A stretch of 5,670 nt of DNA from Nitrospiria bacterium. Lineage in GTDB: Bacteria; Nitrospirota; CAKKRA01; 9FT-COMBO-42-15. The stretch is taken from assembly GCA_919902475.1 (NCBI GenBank), contig CAKKRA010000155.1:1-5670 (forward strand), in the 5' to 3' direction. This document shows, piece after piece, positions 1-5,670 of this stretch; within the stretch, counting starts at the first letter, position 1, and each line of letters starts with the position of its first letter. Made by a program: the position numbers and the translations under genes. A model generated the notes under the pieces. That model was given only the letters and a program-made list of their open reading frames with translations, had not been told where the DNA came from and ran no database searches.

Positions 1-53
1 GACTTAGGATCTAGTGGGCAACCGTGGGGGTTCAACTCCCCCCTCTCGCACCA
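1..53 (+). tRNA. tRNA-Leu (anticodon UAG), 5' end cut off by the window
   Basis: The visible part starts in the 3' end of the 5' anticodon strand. It contains the loop CTTAGGA (3-9) with anticodon TAG (5-7), the 3' anticodon strand TCTAG (10-14), and a long variable arm with a GG-GCAA-CC mini-hairpin (16-23). The T arm follows, with a GGGGG/CCCCC stem around the loop TTCAACT (31-37), then the 3' acceptor strand CTCTCGC, discriminator A (50) and an encoded CCA (51-53). The extended variable arm marks a class II tRNA (Leu, Ser, Tyr). The UAG anticodon and A discriminator identify leucine, reading CUN codons. The D arm and 5' acceptor strand lie before the window, so pairing of the acceptor stem cannot be checked. 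It sits directly upstream of tig, an arrangement known in several Gram-negative groups, and may be co-transcribed with it. Confidence 0.93.
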
Positions 54-67
54 GATAAAGAAACATG

Positions 68-85
68 GGCATAGTTTGCTATGCC
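68..85 (+). other. 7-bp hairpin between tRNA-Leu and tig
   Basis: GGCATAG (68-74) and CTATGCC (79-85) are perfect reverse complements around a TTTG tetraloop, 14 nt after the tRNA CCA end. The following bases, TTACATT, are not a real U-run, so this is at best a leaky intrinsic terminator. It could also be a stable hairpin that limits exonuclease trimming or separates tRNA processing from the tig message. The structure is seen directly; the role is inferred. Confidence 0.5.
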
Positions 86-96
86 TTACATTAAAG

Positions 97-104
97 AAAA
101 GGGG
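97..104 (+). promoter_or_regulatory. Ribosome binding site that decides the tig start
   Basis: The purine run AAAAGGGG ends 9 nt before ATG 114. The earlier in-frame ATG at 81 has no Shine-Dalgarno sequence and lies inside the hairpin at 68-85. The protein from 114 begins MKVDIQ, which matches how trigger factors usually start. Confidence 0.7.
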
Positions 105-113
105 TTCAAGTTA

Positions 114-1406
114 ATGAAGGTAGATATTCAGGAAACAACACCAACTCAGCGGATTCTGAAAATAGAGATACCTGCAGAAGAGGTGTCACAGGAATTTCAG
201 AGGGTATCATCAGATATCAACAAAAGGGTAAGGATACCCGGCTTCAGGCCCGGCAAGGCGCCGCTTGGCATAATAGAAAAAAACTATAAAAGCGAGATAG
301 AAGAGGATGTATTAAAGAAGCTGATTCCTGATTATTACAGGAAGGCGATAAAGGATGCGGGCATAACACCACTTGATTTACCGCAGGTAGAGAATGTCAA
401 TCTGAATAAGGATGCGCCCCTTACCTTTACAGCAAAGGTAGAGATAAGGCCGAAGTTCGATATAATGCCTTATGACAGTATTGAGATTGAAAAAAAGGAC
501 GTATCTATAGTAAAAGATGAAATAGATAAGGTTATTGAAGGGCTCAGGAACCGGCTTTCAACCCTTGAGAATTATGAGGACGGACATGTTATTGAAAACG
601 GCGATTTTGTTATTATAGATTCAGAGGGTTTTATAGATGGAAAGCCTCTTGAAAACGGGAAGGTAGCTGGCTATCTGATGGAGATAGGCTCAAAGGGCTT
701 TATTCAAGGCTTTGAGGAAAAAATCAAGGGCTGCAAAAAGGGCGACAGTGTTGAGATAAACACAAATTACCCTGACACGCATCAGGATAATCAGAATAAA
801 GAGCTATCCGGCAAAGAGGTTGTTTTTAATGTAAATATAAAAGAGGTTAAAAAGAAGATATTGCCTAACCTTGACGACGAATTTGCAAAGGATGTCGGCG
901 ACATTGCCAATTTTGACGAGCTCAGGAAAAGGATAGAAGAGGATTTAAAAGCGCAAAAAGAGGCTATGAATAAGGAGTCTTACAGAAAGGATGTTTTGAA
1001 AAAATTGGTTGACAGCACATCATTTGATATTTCTCCTGTAATGGTTGAAAAGGAGCTCCGCTACATGCTCTATAATGCAAAGCAGCAGGGTCAGCAGTAT
1101 GGCAAGGCAATAAGCGGGGATGAAGAAGAAAAGCTAAAAAAGGAATACGAACCCATTGCCATAGAAAGGGTAAAGGGGTTTTTGATATTGGATGTTATTG
1201 CTGAAAAGGAGAATGTCTCAGTCAGCAATGAAGAGGCAGAAGCAGAGATAAGAAGGATGGCAGCGTCAATGAATCAGAATATAGATGAGCTCAAAAAATA
1301 TATAAAGTCTAAAGAAGGTGTGATTGAAAATATAATAGGCCGGCTGCGCGAGGACAAGACATTGGACATTATAGTATCAAAGGCCGCATTCAAAGAAGCT
1401 GCATAA
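114..1406 (+). CDS. tig: Trigger factor, ribosome-associated chaperone with peptidyl-prolyl isomerase domain
   Basis: Trigger factor docks beside the ribosomal exit tunnel, shields nascent chains and catalyses cis-trans isomerisation of prolyl bonds in the cytosol. From ATG 114 the product is 430 aa, the usual family length (E. coli about 432). The N-terminal ribosome-binding domain carries the signature GFRPGKAP at residues 43-50, the same position as in E. coli. An FKBP-type isomerase domain spans about 155-245 and includes FIQGFEEKIKGCKKGD near 196-211. A charged helical C-terminal chaperone domain with many Lys and Glu residues fills the rest, starting near PNLDDEFAKDVG (251-262). ATG 81 would add 11 residues but lacks a ribosome binding site. 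The gene is intact with no frameshift. It lies 60 bp after tRNA-Leu and 109 bp before clpP. Identification rests on family signature, domain order and gene context. Confidence 0.97.
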   Translation: MKVDIQETTPTQRILKIEIPAEEVSQEFQRVSSDINKRVRIPGFRPGKAPLGIIEKNYKSEIEEDVLKKLIPDYYRKAIKDAGITPLDLPQVENVNLNKDAPLTFTAKVEIRPKFDIMPYDSIEIEKKDVSIVKDEIDKVIEGLRNRLSTLENYEDGHVIENGDFVIIDSEGFIDGKPLENGKVAGYLMEIGSKGFIQGFEEKIKGCKKGDSVEINTNYPDTHQDNQNKELSGKEVVFNVNIKEVKKKILPNLDDEFAKDVGDIANFDELRKRIEEDLKAQKEAMNKESYRKDVLKKLVDSTSFDISPVMVEKELRYMLYNAKQQGQQYGKAISGDEEEKLKKEYEPIAIERVKGFLILDVIAEKENVSVSNEEAEAEIRRMAASMNQNIDELKKYIKSKEGVIENIIGRLREDKTLDIIVSKAAFKEAA

Positions 1407-1424
1407 CATGTATTTTTATGGTTG

Positions 1425-1454
1425 TTGCTCTTTATAAAGAAAATATGATATAAT
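1425..1454 (+). promoter_or_regulatory. Probable sigma-70-type promoter for clpP (and clpX)
   Basis: A perfect TATAAT (1449-1454) lies 18 bp after TTGCTC (1425-1430), which matches TTGACA only in TTG. The block is AT-rich and falls in the 109-bp tig-clpP gap, predicting transcription start near 1461 and a leader of about 55 nt. It would let clpP-clpX be expressed apart from tig. I saw no CIRCE repeat and no convincing heat-shock sigma-32 promoter. AT-rich DNA gives TATAAT by chance fairly often, so confidence is moderate. Confidence 0.45.
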
Positions 1455-1515
1455 AATTTACATAAGATATACCGATAGAAAAGGGTAATTTCTTGGCGGG
1501 GGAAAATAAAAAATA

Positions 1516-2112
1516 ATGCTTGTACCAATGGTAGTAGAGCAGACAAACAGGGGTGAGCGGGCATATGATATATTTTCCCGCCTTTTAAAAGAGAGGATTG
1601 TCTTCCTCGGCGCATCCATTGATGATAATCTGGCAAATCTTATTATTGCACAGCTTTTATTTCTTGAGGCAGAAGACCCTGATAAGGATATACATTTATA
1701 TGTAAATTCTCCCGGCGGTTATGTTTTGGCAGGCCTTGCAATTTACGACACCATGCAGTATATAAAATCACCTGTCTCAACAATATGCATCGGCCAGGCA
1801 TCCAGCATGGGGGCGCTTCTTCTTACTGCCGGCGCCAAGGGAAAGAGGTTTTCCCTGCCTAATGCAAGGATTATGATTCATCAGCCTATGGGCGGATTTC
1901 AGGGACAGGCAACAGACATAGAGATTCACGCAAGAGAGATATTAAAGATGCGCGAGAATCTTAATAAGATACTTGTCAAACACACAGGCCAGCCCGTTGA
2001 AAAGATACAGGTTGATACAGAGAGGGATTATTTTATGTCAGCAGAACAGGCAAAGGAATACGGTCTTGTTGACGAGGTGCTGACAAAGCATCCTTTTGTC
2101 AGGGAAAAATAA
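1516..2112 (+). CDS. clpP: ATP-dependent Clp protease proteolytic subunit ClpP
   Basis: ClpP is the serine peptidase that forms a double-heptamer barrel and degrades proteins threaded in by ClpX or other Clp ATPases. The product is 198 aa, the standard length. The catalytic triad is visible: Ser97 in GQASSMGA (93-100), His122 in IMIHQPMGG (119-127), and Asp171 in ERDYFMSAEQA (169-179). The oxyanion-loop motif NSPGG is at 64-68. The N-terminal LVPMVVEQTNRGERAYDI is typical of the mature-type ClpP N-terminus that lines the axial pore, so any propeptide is very short. ATG 1516 is the first start after an in-frame stop at 1507-1509. A G-rich stretch (1498-1502) lies 13 nt upstream, a rather long spacing. 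M5 (1528) is a less likely alternative. clpX follows after 29 bp, so the two are probably one operon. Confidence 0.98.
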   Translation: MLVPMVVEQTNRGERAYDIFSRLLKERIVFLGASIDDNLANLIIAQLLFLEAEDPDKDIHLYVNSPGGYVLAGLAIYDTMQYIKSPVSTICIGQASSMGALLLTAGAKGKRFSLPNARIMIHQPMGGFQGQATDIEIHAREILKMRENLNKILVKHTGQPVEKIQVDTERDYFMSAEQAKEYGLVDEVLTKHPFVREK

Positions 2113-2141
2113 TTTTTTTTCAGGGCCATTGGAGGGCATGA

Positions 2142-3389
2142 ATGACAAAAAATGATAGGGACGGACAAATCTTAAGGTGCTCCTTCTGCGGAAAGAGCCA
2201 GGATGAGGTCAAAAAATTAATTGCAGGCCCTACAATATATATATGCGATGAGTGCGTTGACCTGTGCAATGAGATAATAGCAGAGGAGTATGAAGATGAG
2301 AAGATAGAAGGCACGGCAAAGGTTCCTGCGCCTGTTGAGATTAAAAGGATACTTGACAACTATGTAATCGGACAGGACAGGGCAAAGAAGGTACTCTCTG
2401 TTGCAGTGCACAACCACTATAAAAGGATAGGACCCCTTGGAGAAGGCAGCGATGTAGAGCTTCAGAAGGGAAATATCTTATTGGTTGGCCCTACAGGCAC
2501 AGGCAAGACCCTCCTTGCACAGACGCTTGCAAGAATACTTAATGTCCCATTCACAATTGCTGATGCAACCACACTTACAGAGGCAGGATATGTTGGCGAG
2601 GATGTGGAGAATATTATATTAAAACTGCTTCAGGCAGCAGACTATGATGCTGAAAAGGCATCACGCGGAATTGTTTATATAGATGAGATAGACAAGATTA
2701 GCAGAAAGTCTGAAAACCCGTCTATTACAAGGGATGTCTCCGGCGAGGGTGTTCAGCAGGCATTGTTAAAGATTATTGAAGGCACTATTGCCAGTGTCCC
2801 GCCTCAGGGCGGCAGAAAGCATCCGCATCAGGAGTTTGTTCAGGTAGATACTTCAAACATACTCTTTATATGCGGCGGCGCCTTTGTGGGACTGGATAAC
2901 AACATTGAAAAAAGGATTGGCCAGAACTCAATGGGCTTTGGCGCAGAGATAAAGACGAAAAAGGACAGAAGGGTTGGCGAGATTCTTTCCATGGTCCAGC
3001 CAGAGGACCTGTTGAAATACGGCCTTATTCCGGAATTTATCGGCAGGCTTCCGGTCATAGCCACACTTGAGGATCTGGATGAAAAGGCGCTTGTGCGCAT
3101 CTTGACTGAGCCGAAGAACGCAATCATAAAGCAGTATGAAAGGCTCTTTGCATTTGAAAAGGTAAGCCTGAGATTTACAGAGGATGCGCTTACTGCTATT
3201 GCAAAGAACGCCATTTCCAAAAAGACAGGGGCAAGGGGCTTAAGGGCAATACTTGAGGATGTGATGCTTGACCTGATGTATGAGGTTCCGTCGCAGAAGA
3301 ATGTGAAGGACTGCATCATCAATGCTGATGCGATAAACAAGAAATCTGAGCCTATTCTAATATATGAAAAGGATGCAAAGTCCGCATAA
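2142..3389 (+). CDS. clpX: ATP-dependent Clp protease ATP-binding subunit ClpX
   Basis: ClpX is a hexameric AAA+ unfoldase that recognises tagged or damaged substrates and translocates them into ClpP. The 415-aa product is full length. It has an N-terminal C4 zinc-binding domain (Cys13, 16, 35, 38) for adaptor and substrate docking. Next come Walker A GPTGTGKT (116-123), pore-1 loop GYVG (149-152), Walker B IVYIDEID with Asp181-Glu182, and the RKH loop (225-227). The ClpP-contact tripeptide is MGF (264-266), where E. coli has IGF. The arginine-finger segment GLIPEFIGRLP (294-304) with Arg302 and the sensor-2 motif GARGLR (363-368) complete the ATPase. GGAGG at 2131-2135, 6 nt before ATG 2142, supports the start. 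It lies 29 bp after clpP. In Geobacter-type genomes lon often follows clpX; here it does not, at least in this window. Confidence 0.98.
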   Translation: MTKNDRDGQILRCSFCGKSQDEVKKLIAGPTIYICDECVDLCNEIIAEEYEDEKIEGTAKVPAPVEIKRILDNYVIGQDRAKKVLSVAVHNHYKRIGPLGEGSDVELQKGNILLVGPTGTGKTLLAQTLARILNVPFTIADATTLTEAGYVGEDVENIILKLLQAADYDAEKASRGIVYIDEIDKISRKSENPSITRDVSGEGVQQALLKIIEGTIASVPPQGGRKHPHQEFVQVDTSNILFICGGAFVGLDNNIEKRIGQNSMGFGAEIKTKKDRRVGEILSMVQPEDLLKYGLIPEFIGRLPVIATLEDLDEKALVRILTEPKNAIIKQYERLFAFEKVSLRFTEDALTAIAKNAISKKTGARGLRAILEDVMLDLMYEVPSQKNVKDCIINADAINKKSEPILIYEKDAKSA

Positions 3390-3392
3390 GGA

Positions 3393-3518
3393 GGAAATGC
3401 AATATTTGGCCAAATACGGCGTCAAATCTGTCTGTCCAAATACTTACATACTGAAATAAGTATGCTCCGTTTTGTCCAGCCAGCTTTTCCTTGTCTTTGG
3501 CTCAAATCTTACATTTCC
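3393..3518. repeat. 126-bp imperfect palindromic element with terminal inverted repeats (MITE-like or dispersed palindrome)
   Basis: The left end (3393-3414) and the reverse complement of the right end (3496-3518) share GGAAATG, AA, ATTTG and GCCAAA in the same order. They differ by two substitutions and one inserted base, about 20 of 22-23 positions. The symmetry continues inward: 3424-3440 and 3471-3487 both fit AAANCTGNCTGNNCAAA when the right arm is reverse-complemented (13 of 17). At the centre CATACT/AGTATG (3447-3452 and 3459-3464) form a 6-bp stem with loop GAAATA. Both the ends and this hairpin are centred at 3455.5. A competing stem, ATACTTA/TAAGTAT (3440-3446 and 3457-3463), overlaps the centre. 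The left arm also holds the 14-bp perfect palindrome TATTTGGCCAAATA (3403-3416). No clear target-site duplication is seen. It starts 3 bp after the clpX stop. The symmetry is observed; mobility or RNA function is inference. No U-run follows, so it is not a standard terminator. Confidence 0.75.
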
Positions 3519-3556
3519 TGAAAAGTAAAAAAGAATGAAAAGAAGATGAGAGTTTA

Positions 3557-5098
3557 GTGCTCCGACGACACATTTACATTTTTGTTATCCTATCAACATT
3601 ATTATTCCTGCTTATCTCCTGCAAAGGTGATTTTGTTACTAAAAAGGATGAGCTTGTTGCAGCCTTTGAGAGCAGCCCGACAAATTTAGACCCCCGTCTT
3701 GCCACAGATGCAAATTCCGCAAGGATAATCGGCCTTATCTTTAATTCCCTTCTTCGTTTTGATGAGAAGCTGAATCTTATCCCTGACCTGTCAGAGAGAT
3801 GGGAGAATCCAAATCCTGTTACCTATATCTTTCATCTTAAGAAGGCCGTTAAGTTTCACAATGGCAAAGAGCTTACAGCAGAGGATGTTAAATACACCTT
3901 TGAGAGCATATTAAACCCTGACTTTTTATCACCCCACAGAAAATCCTACGAAAAGATAAAGACAATTGTAGTCATAGATAAATACAGTGTAAAATTTATC
4001 CTGTCAGAGCCTTATGCGCCTTTTCTGATAAATATGACCATGGGTATTGTGCCTAAAGATGATGCAGAAAAGGCTAAAAGGGATTTTACAATCAGGCCGA
4101 TTGGCACAGGCCCGTTTGTATTTGAAAGATGGATTGCTGATGAGAGGGTTGAATTAAAAAGAAATGCGGATTATTTTGAAGGCAGAGCCAAACTTTCAAA
4201 GATAATCTTCAAAATAATTTCAGATGACACCATACGGCTGCTTGGCCTGAAAACAGGCGAGATAGACTTTATACAAAATGCCATACCGCCAGACCTAATC
4301 TCATCACTAAGCAAAGATAAAAATATTGCTATCTTAACAGGCGATGGGGTTAATTATTCCTATCTTGGGTTTAATCTTACAGACCCTGTTTTAAAAGATA
4401 AGAGAATAAGAAAGGCGATTGCTTATGCAATAGACCGCAGCAGTATTATAACTAATCTCTTAGCAGGCATTGCAGAGCCTGCAACAGGCGTTCTGCCAAA
4501 AAATAACTGGGCATACGAGGAGGATGTAACAAGATATGAGTATAATCCTGACAAGGCAAGAAGACTCCTTGACGAGGCAGGTTTTGCTGACCCTGACGGC
4601 AGCGGCCCTTTGGAGAGATTCAGGCTAATTTACAAGACAACAAATAATGACCTGAGAAAAATGATAGGAGAGGTTCTGCAAAAGAATCTGAAAGATGTTG
4701 GCATAGGCCTTGATATCAGGACTTATGAGTGGGGGACATTTTACAATGATATTAAGACTGGAAACTTTCAGTTGTATTCATTAAGCTGGATTGGTATAGT
4801 TGAGCCTGATATCTATTACAGCATCTTTCACTCTGACATGATGCCGCCAAAGGGCAATAACAGGAATCGCTATAAGAATGCAGAGATTGACAGGCTTGCT
4901 GCAGAGGGGCAGAAGGTTCTGTCCAATAAAGATAGAAAGAAAATATACAGCAAGGTGCAAAAGATTGCTGCAGAGGAGCTTCCGTATATAAGCCTCTGGT
5001 ATCCAAAGAATGTGGCTGCAATGAGAAAGAATGTTAAAGGTTTTGTCCTTTTTCCTGATGGTGATTTTTCGTCATTTAAGGATATATATAAGGAATAA
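3557..5098 (+). CDS. ABC transporter substrate-binding lipoprotein, family 5 (DppA/OppA/AppA-like)
   Basis: This is the extracytoplasmic receptor of an ABC importer, capturing peptides or similar solutes for the membrane permeases. The 513-aa length is typical. A positively charged start (LRRH) and hydrophobic stretch 6-20 end in lipobox LISC (19-22), so Cys22 should be lipidated after signal peptidase II cleavage. Family 5 features follow: SSPTNLDPR (39-47), LIPDLSERWE (74-83), YIFHLKKAVKFHNGKELTAEDV (first half 90-100, second half 101-111), GTGPFVFERW (183-192), IRKAIAYAIDR (284-294) and ARRLLDEAGFADPDGSG (334-350). The C-terminal lobe has SWIGIVEPDIYY. The start is GTG 3557: an in-frame stop lies at 3536-3538 and no other start codon intervenes. 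The ribosome binding site is poor (only GAGAG at 3548-3552). The permease gene follows after 3 bp. Substrate cannot be assigned from sequence alone; nickel, dipeptide and oligopeptide binders look alike. Confidence 0.93.
   Translation: MLRRHIYIFVILSTLLFLLISCKGDFVTKKDELVAAFESSPTNLDPRLATDANSARIIGLIFNSLLRFDEKLNLIPDLSERWENPNPVTYIFHLKKAVKFHNGKELTAEDVKYTFESILNPDFLSPHRKSYEKIKTIVVIDKYSVKFILSEPYAPFLINMTMGIVPKDDAEKAKRDFTIRPIGTGPFVFERWIADERVELKRNADYFEGRAKLSKIIFKIISDDTIRLLGLKTGEIDFIQNAIPPDLISSLSKDKNIAILTGDGVNYSYLGFNLTDPVLKDKRIRKAIAYAIDRSSIITNLLAGIAEPATGVLPKNNWAYEEDVTRYEYNPDKARRLLDEAGFADPDGSGPLERFRLIYKTTNNDLRKMIGEVLQKNLKDVGIGLDIRTYEWGTFYNDIKTGNFQLYSLSWIGIVEPDIYYSIFHSDMMPPKGNNRNRYKNAEIDRLAAEGQKVLSNKDRKKIYSKVQKIAAEELPYISLWYPKNVAAMRKNVKGFVLFPDGDFSSFKDIYKE
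5090..5094 (+). promoter_or_regulatory. Ribosome binding site supporting a TTG start for the permease
   Basis: AAGGA sits inside the last codons of the binding-protein gene, 7 nt before TTG 5102. The upstream stop TAA (5096-5098) is in the same frame, so only CAA lies between it and TTG. The next in-frame ATG comes 37 codons later, after the first membrane segment. Spacing and protein alignment both favour TTG. Confidence 0.75.
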
Positions 5099-5101
5099 CA
5101 A

Positions 5102-5670
5102 TTGGCGCGATATATTACAAAAAGACTGATACTCCTTTTCCCTGTTGTATTTGGCGTAGCAACACTCGTCTTTTTTCTGATACACATAATTCCGGGAGAC
5201 CCTGTTGAGGTCATGCTCGGCGAGACAGCAATGCCCTCTGCAAAAGAGGAGCTGCGAAAGGCGCTCGGCCTTGATAAAGCTCTTGCTGAGCAGTATCTGA
5301 TATTTCTTAAAAATGCTCTAATAGGCGACCTTGGCCGCTCCCTTCACACAAACAAACCTGTTTTAAGCGCAGTGATTGAGAGATACCCTGCAACACTTGA
5401 GCTTACCATTACAGCATTGATTATATCAATCCTCATCTCCATCCCAGCAGGGATAATCTCTGCTGTTAAGAAAAACTCTCTTATTGACAGGCTTTCAATG
5501 CTCTTTGCCCTGTTTGGCGTATCAATCCCGAATTTCTGGTTAGGGCCCCTGCTTATTATGCTTTTTTCTGTCCAGCTCGGCCTGCTTCCAGTTGCAGGAA
5601 GGGAGAGCATCTATCATCTGATTCTTCCTGCATTGACACTCGGCATGGGCATGGCTGCAATACTTTCACG
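5102..5670 (+). CDS. ABC transporter permease, DppB/OppB type, 3' end beyond window
   Basis: This is an inner-membrane permease of a peptide/nickel-class ABC importer; it would pair with a DppC-like permease to form the channel. 189 complete codons are visible, roughly the first 60 percent of a family member of about 310-340 aa. The N-terminal segment ARYITKRL (2-9) leads into membrane helix 1 (about 9-28) and the hallmark HIIPGDP (28-34). A periplasmic stretch includes GLDKALAEQYLIF (56-68) and GDLGRSL (75-81). Helices 2 to 4 lie near 99-121, 131-157 and 173 onward, with the family phrases RYPATLELT (94-102) and VSIPNFWLG (140-148). The cytoplasmic EAA loop that contacts the ATPase is not yet reached. 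Translation starts at TTG 5102, with AAGGA 7 nt upstream, 3 nt after the binding-protein stop and in the same frame. Translational coupling is likely. The substrate is unknown. Confidence 0.93.
   Translation, partial: MARYITKRLILLFPVVFGVATLVFFLIHIIPGDPVEVMLGETAMPSAKEELRKALGLDKALAEQYLIFLKNALIGDLGRSLHTNKPVLSAVIERYPATLELTITALIISILISIPAGIISAVKKNSLIDRLSMLFALFGVSIPNFWLGPLLIMLFSVQLGLLPVAGRESIYHLILPALTLGMGMAAILS

Noticed and set aside
81..113. ATG 81 as the start of trigger factor
   Set aside because: It has no ribosome binding site, lies within a hairpin stem, and adds 11 residues (MPYIKEKGFKL) not expected in the family. ATG 114 has a good purine-rich site.
2104..2121. T8 tract right after clpP as an intrinsic terminator
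   Set aside because: The only upstream pairing is A-run to T-run with almost no GC, and clpX follows after 29 bp with a good ribosome binding site. Termination here would be unexpected.
2840..3340. Long open frame on the - strand inside clpX (and similar ones inside tig, clpP, the binding protein and the permease)
   Set aside because: They lie opposite well-conserved genes, have no ribosome binding sites or recognisable domains, and fit shadow frames of the real coding strand.
3390..3459. 20-codon ORF after clpX (ATG 3397) as a real small gene
   Set aside because: The spacing from GGAGG to ATG is only 2 nt, the peptide resembles nothing I recognise, and the sequence is explained by the palindromic element.
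3393..3518. CRISPR repeat or riboswitch
   Set aside because: There are no regularly spaced direct repeats with unique spacers, and no riboswitch core that I recognise. The pattern is inverted symmetry about one centre.
3496..3535. Right arm of the palindrome plus following A-rich DNA as a rho-independent terminator for clpX
   Set aside because: On the + strand the following bases are A- and G-rich, not T-rich, and the stem is long and interrupted. On the - strand there is no gene that needs termination here.

Overview
The window reads as bacterial chromosome with moderate-to-low GC. All genes lie on the + strand and are tightly packed. It holds the 3' end of a tRNA-Leu gene, then the conserved protein quality-control cluster tig-clpP-clpX. 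After that come a 126-bp imperfect palindrome and the start of a second operon, encoding an ABC transporter for oligopeptides, dipeptides or similar solutes. No phage, CRISPR, toxin or defence genes are visible.

Organism: the order tRNA-Leu, trigger factor, ClpP, ClpX is, from general knowledge, common in Gram-negative lineages including Geobacter-type Deltaproteobacteria (Desulfobacterota). Frequent ATA (Ile) and AGG/AGA (Arg) codons fit an AT-leaning Desulfobacterota, Nitrospirota or similar sediment or groundwater bacterium. This is inference with low confidence; no single gene here fixes the taxon.

Layout: 1-53 is the 3' part of tRNA-Leu(UAG) with encoded CCA. 54-113 is a short leader with a 7-bp hairpin and the tig ribosome binding site. 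114-1406 is tig (430 aa). 1407-1515 carries a probable promoter with a perfect TATAAT. 1516-2112 is clpP (198 aa) and 2142-3389 is clpX (415 aa). 3393-3518 is the palindromic element, starting 3 bp after the clpX stop. 3557-5098 is a family 5 solute-binding lipoprotein (513 aa, GTG start). 5102-5670 is a DppB/OppB-type permease, cut by the window end and starting at TTG.

Function: trigger factor binds nascent chains at the ribosome exit. ClpX unfolds tagged or damaged proteins and feeds them to the ClpP peptidase. The three genes therefore cover folding and removal of cytosolic proteins. The transporter genes begin a separate uptake system, probably continuing with a second permease and ATPases beyond the window.

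The least ordinary item is the palindrome between clpX and the transporter. Its ends are 22- and 23-nt inverted repeats with about 20 matching positions, and the symmetry continues inward to a hairpin centred on exactly the same point. It looks like a miniature mobile or dispersed palindromic element, or a structured RNA at the 3' end of the clp transcript. Otherwise this is mostly ordinary core chromosome.
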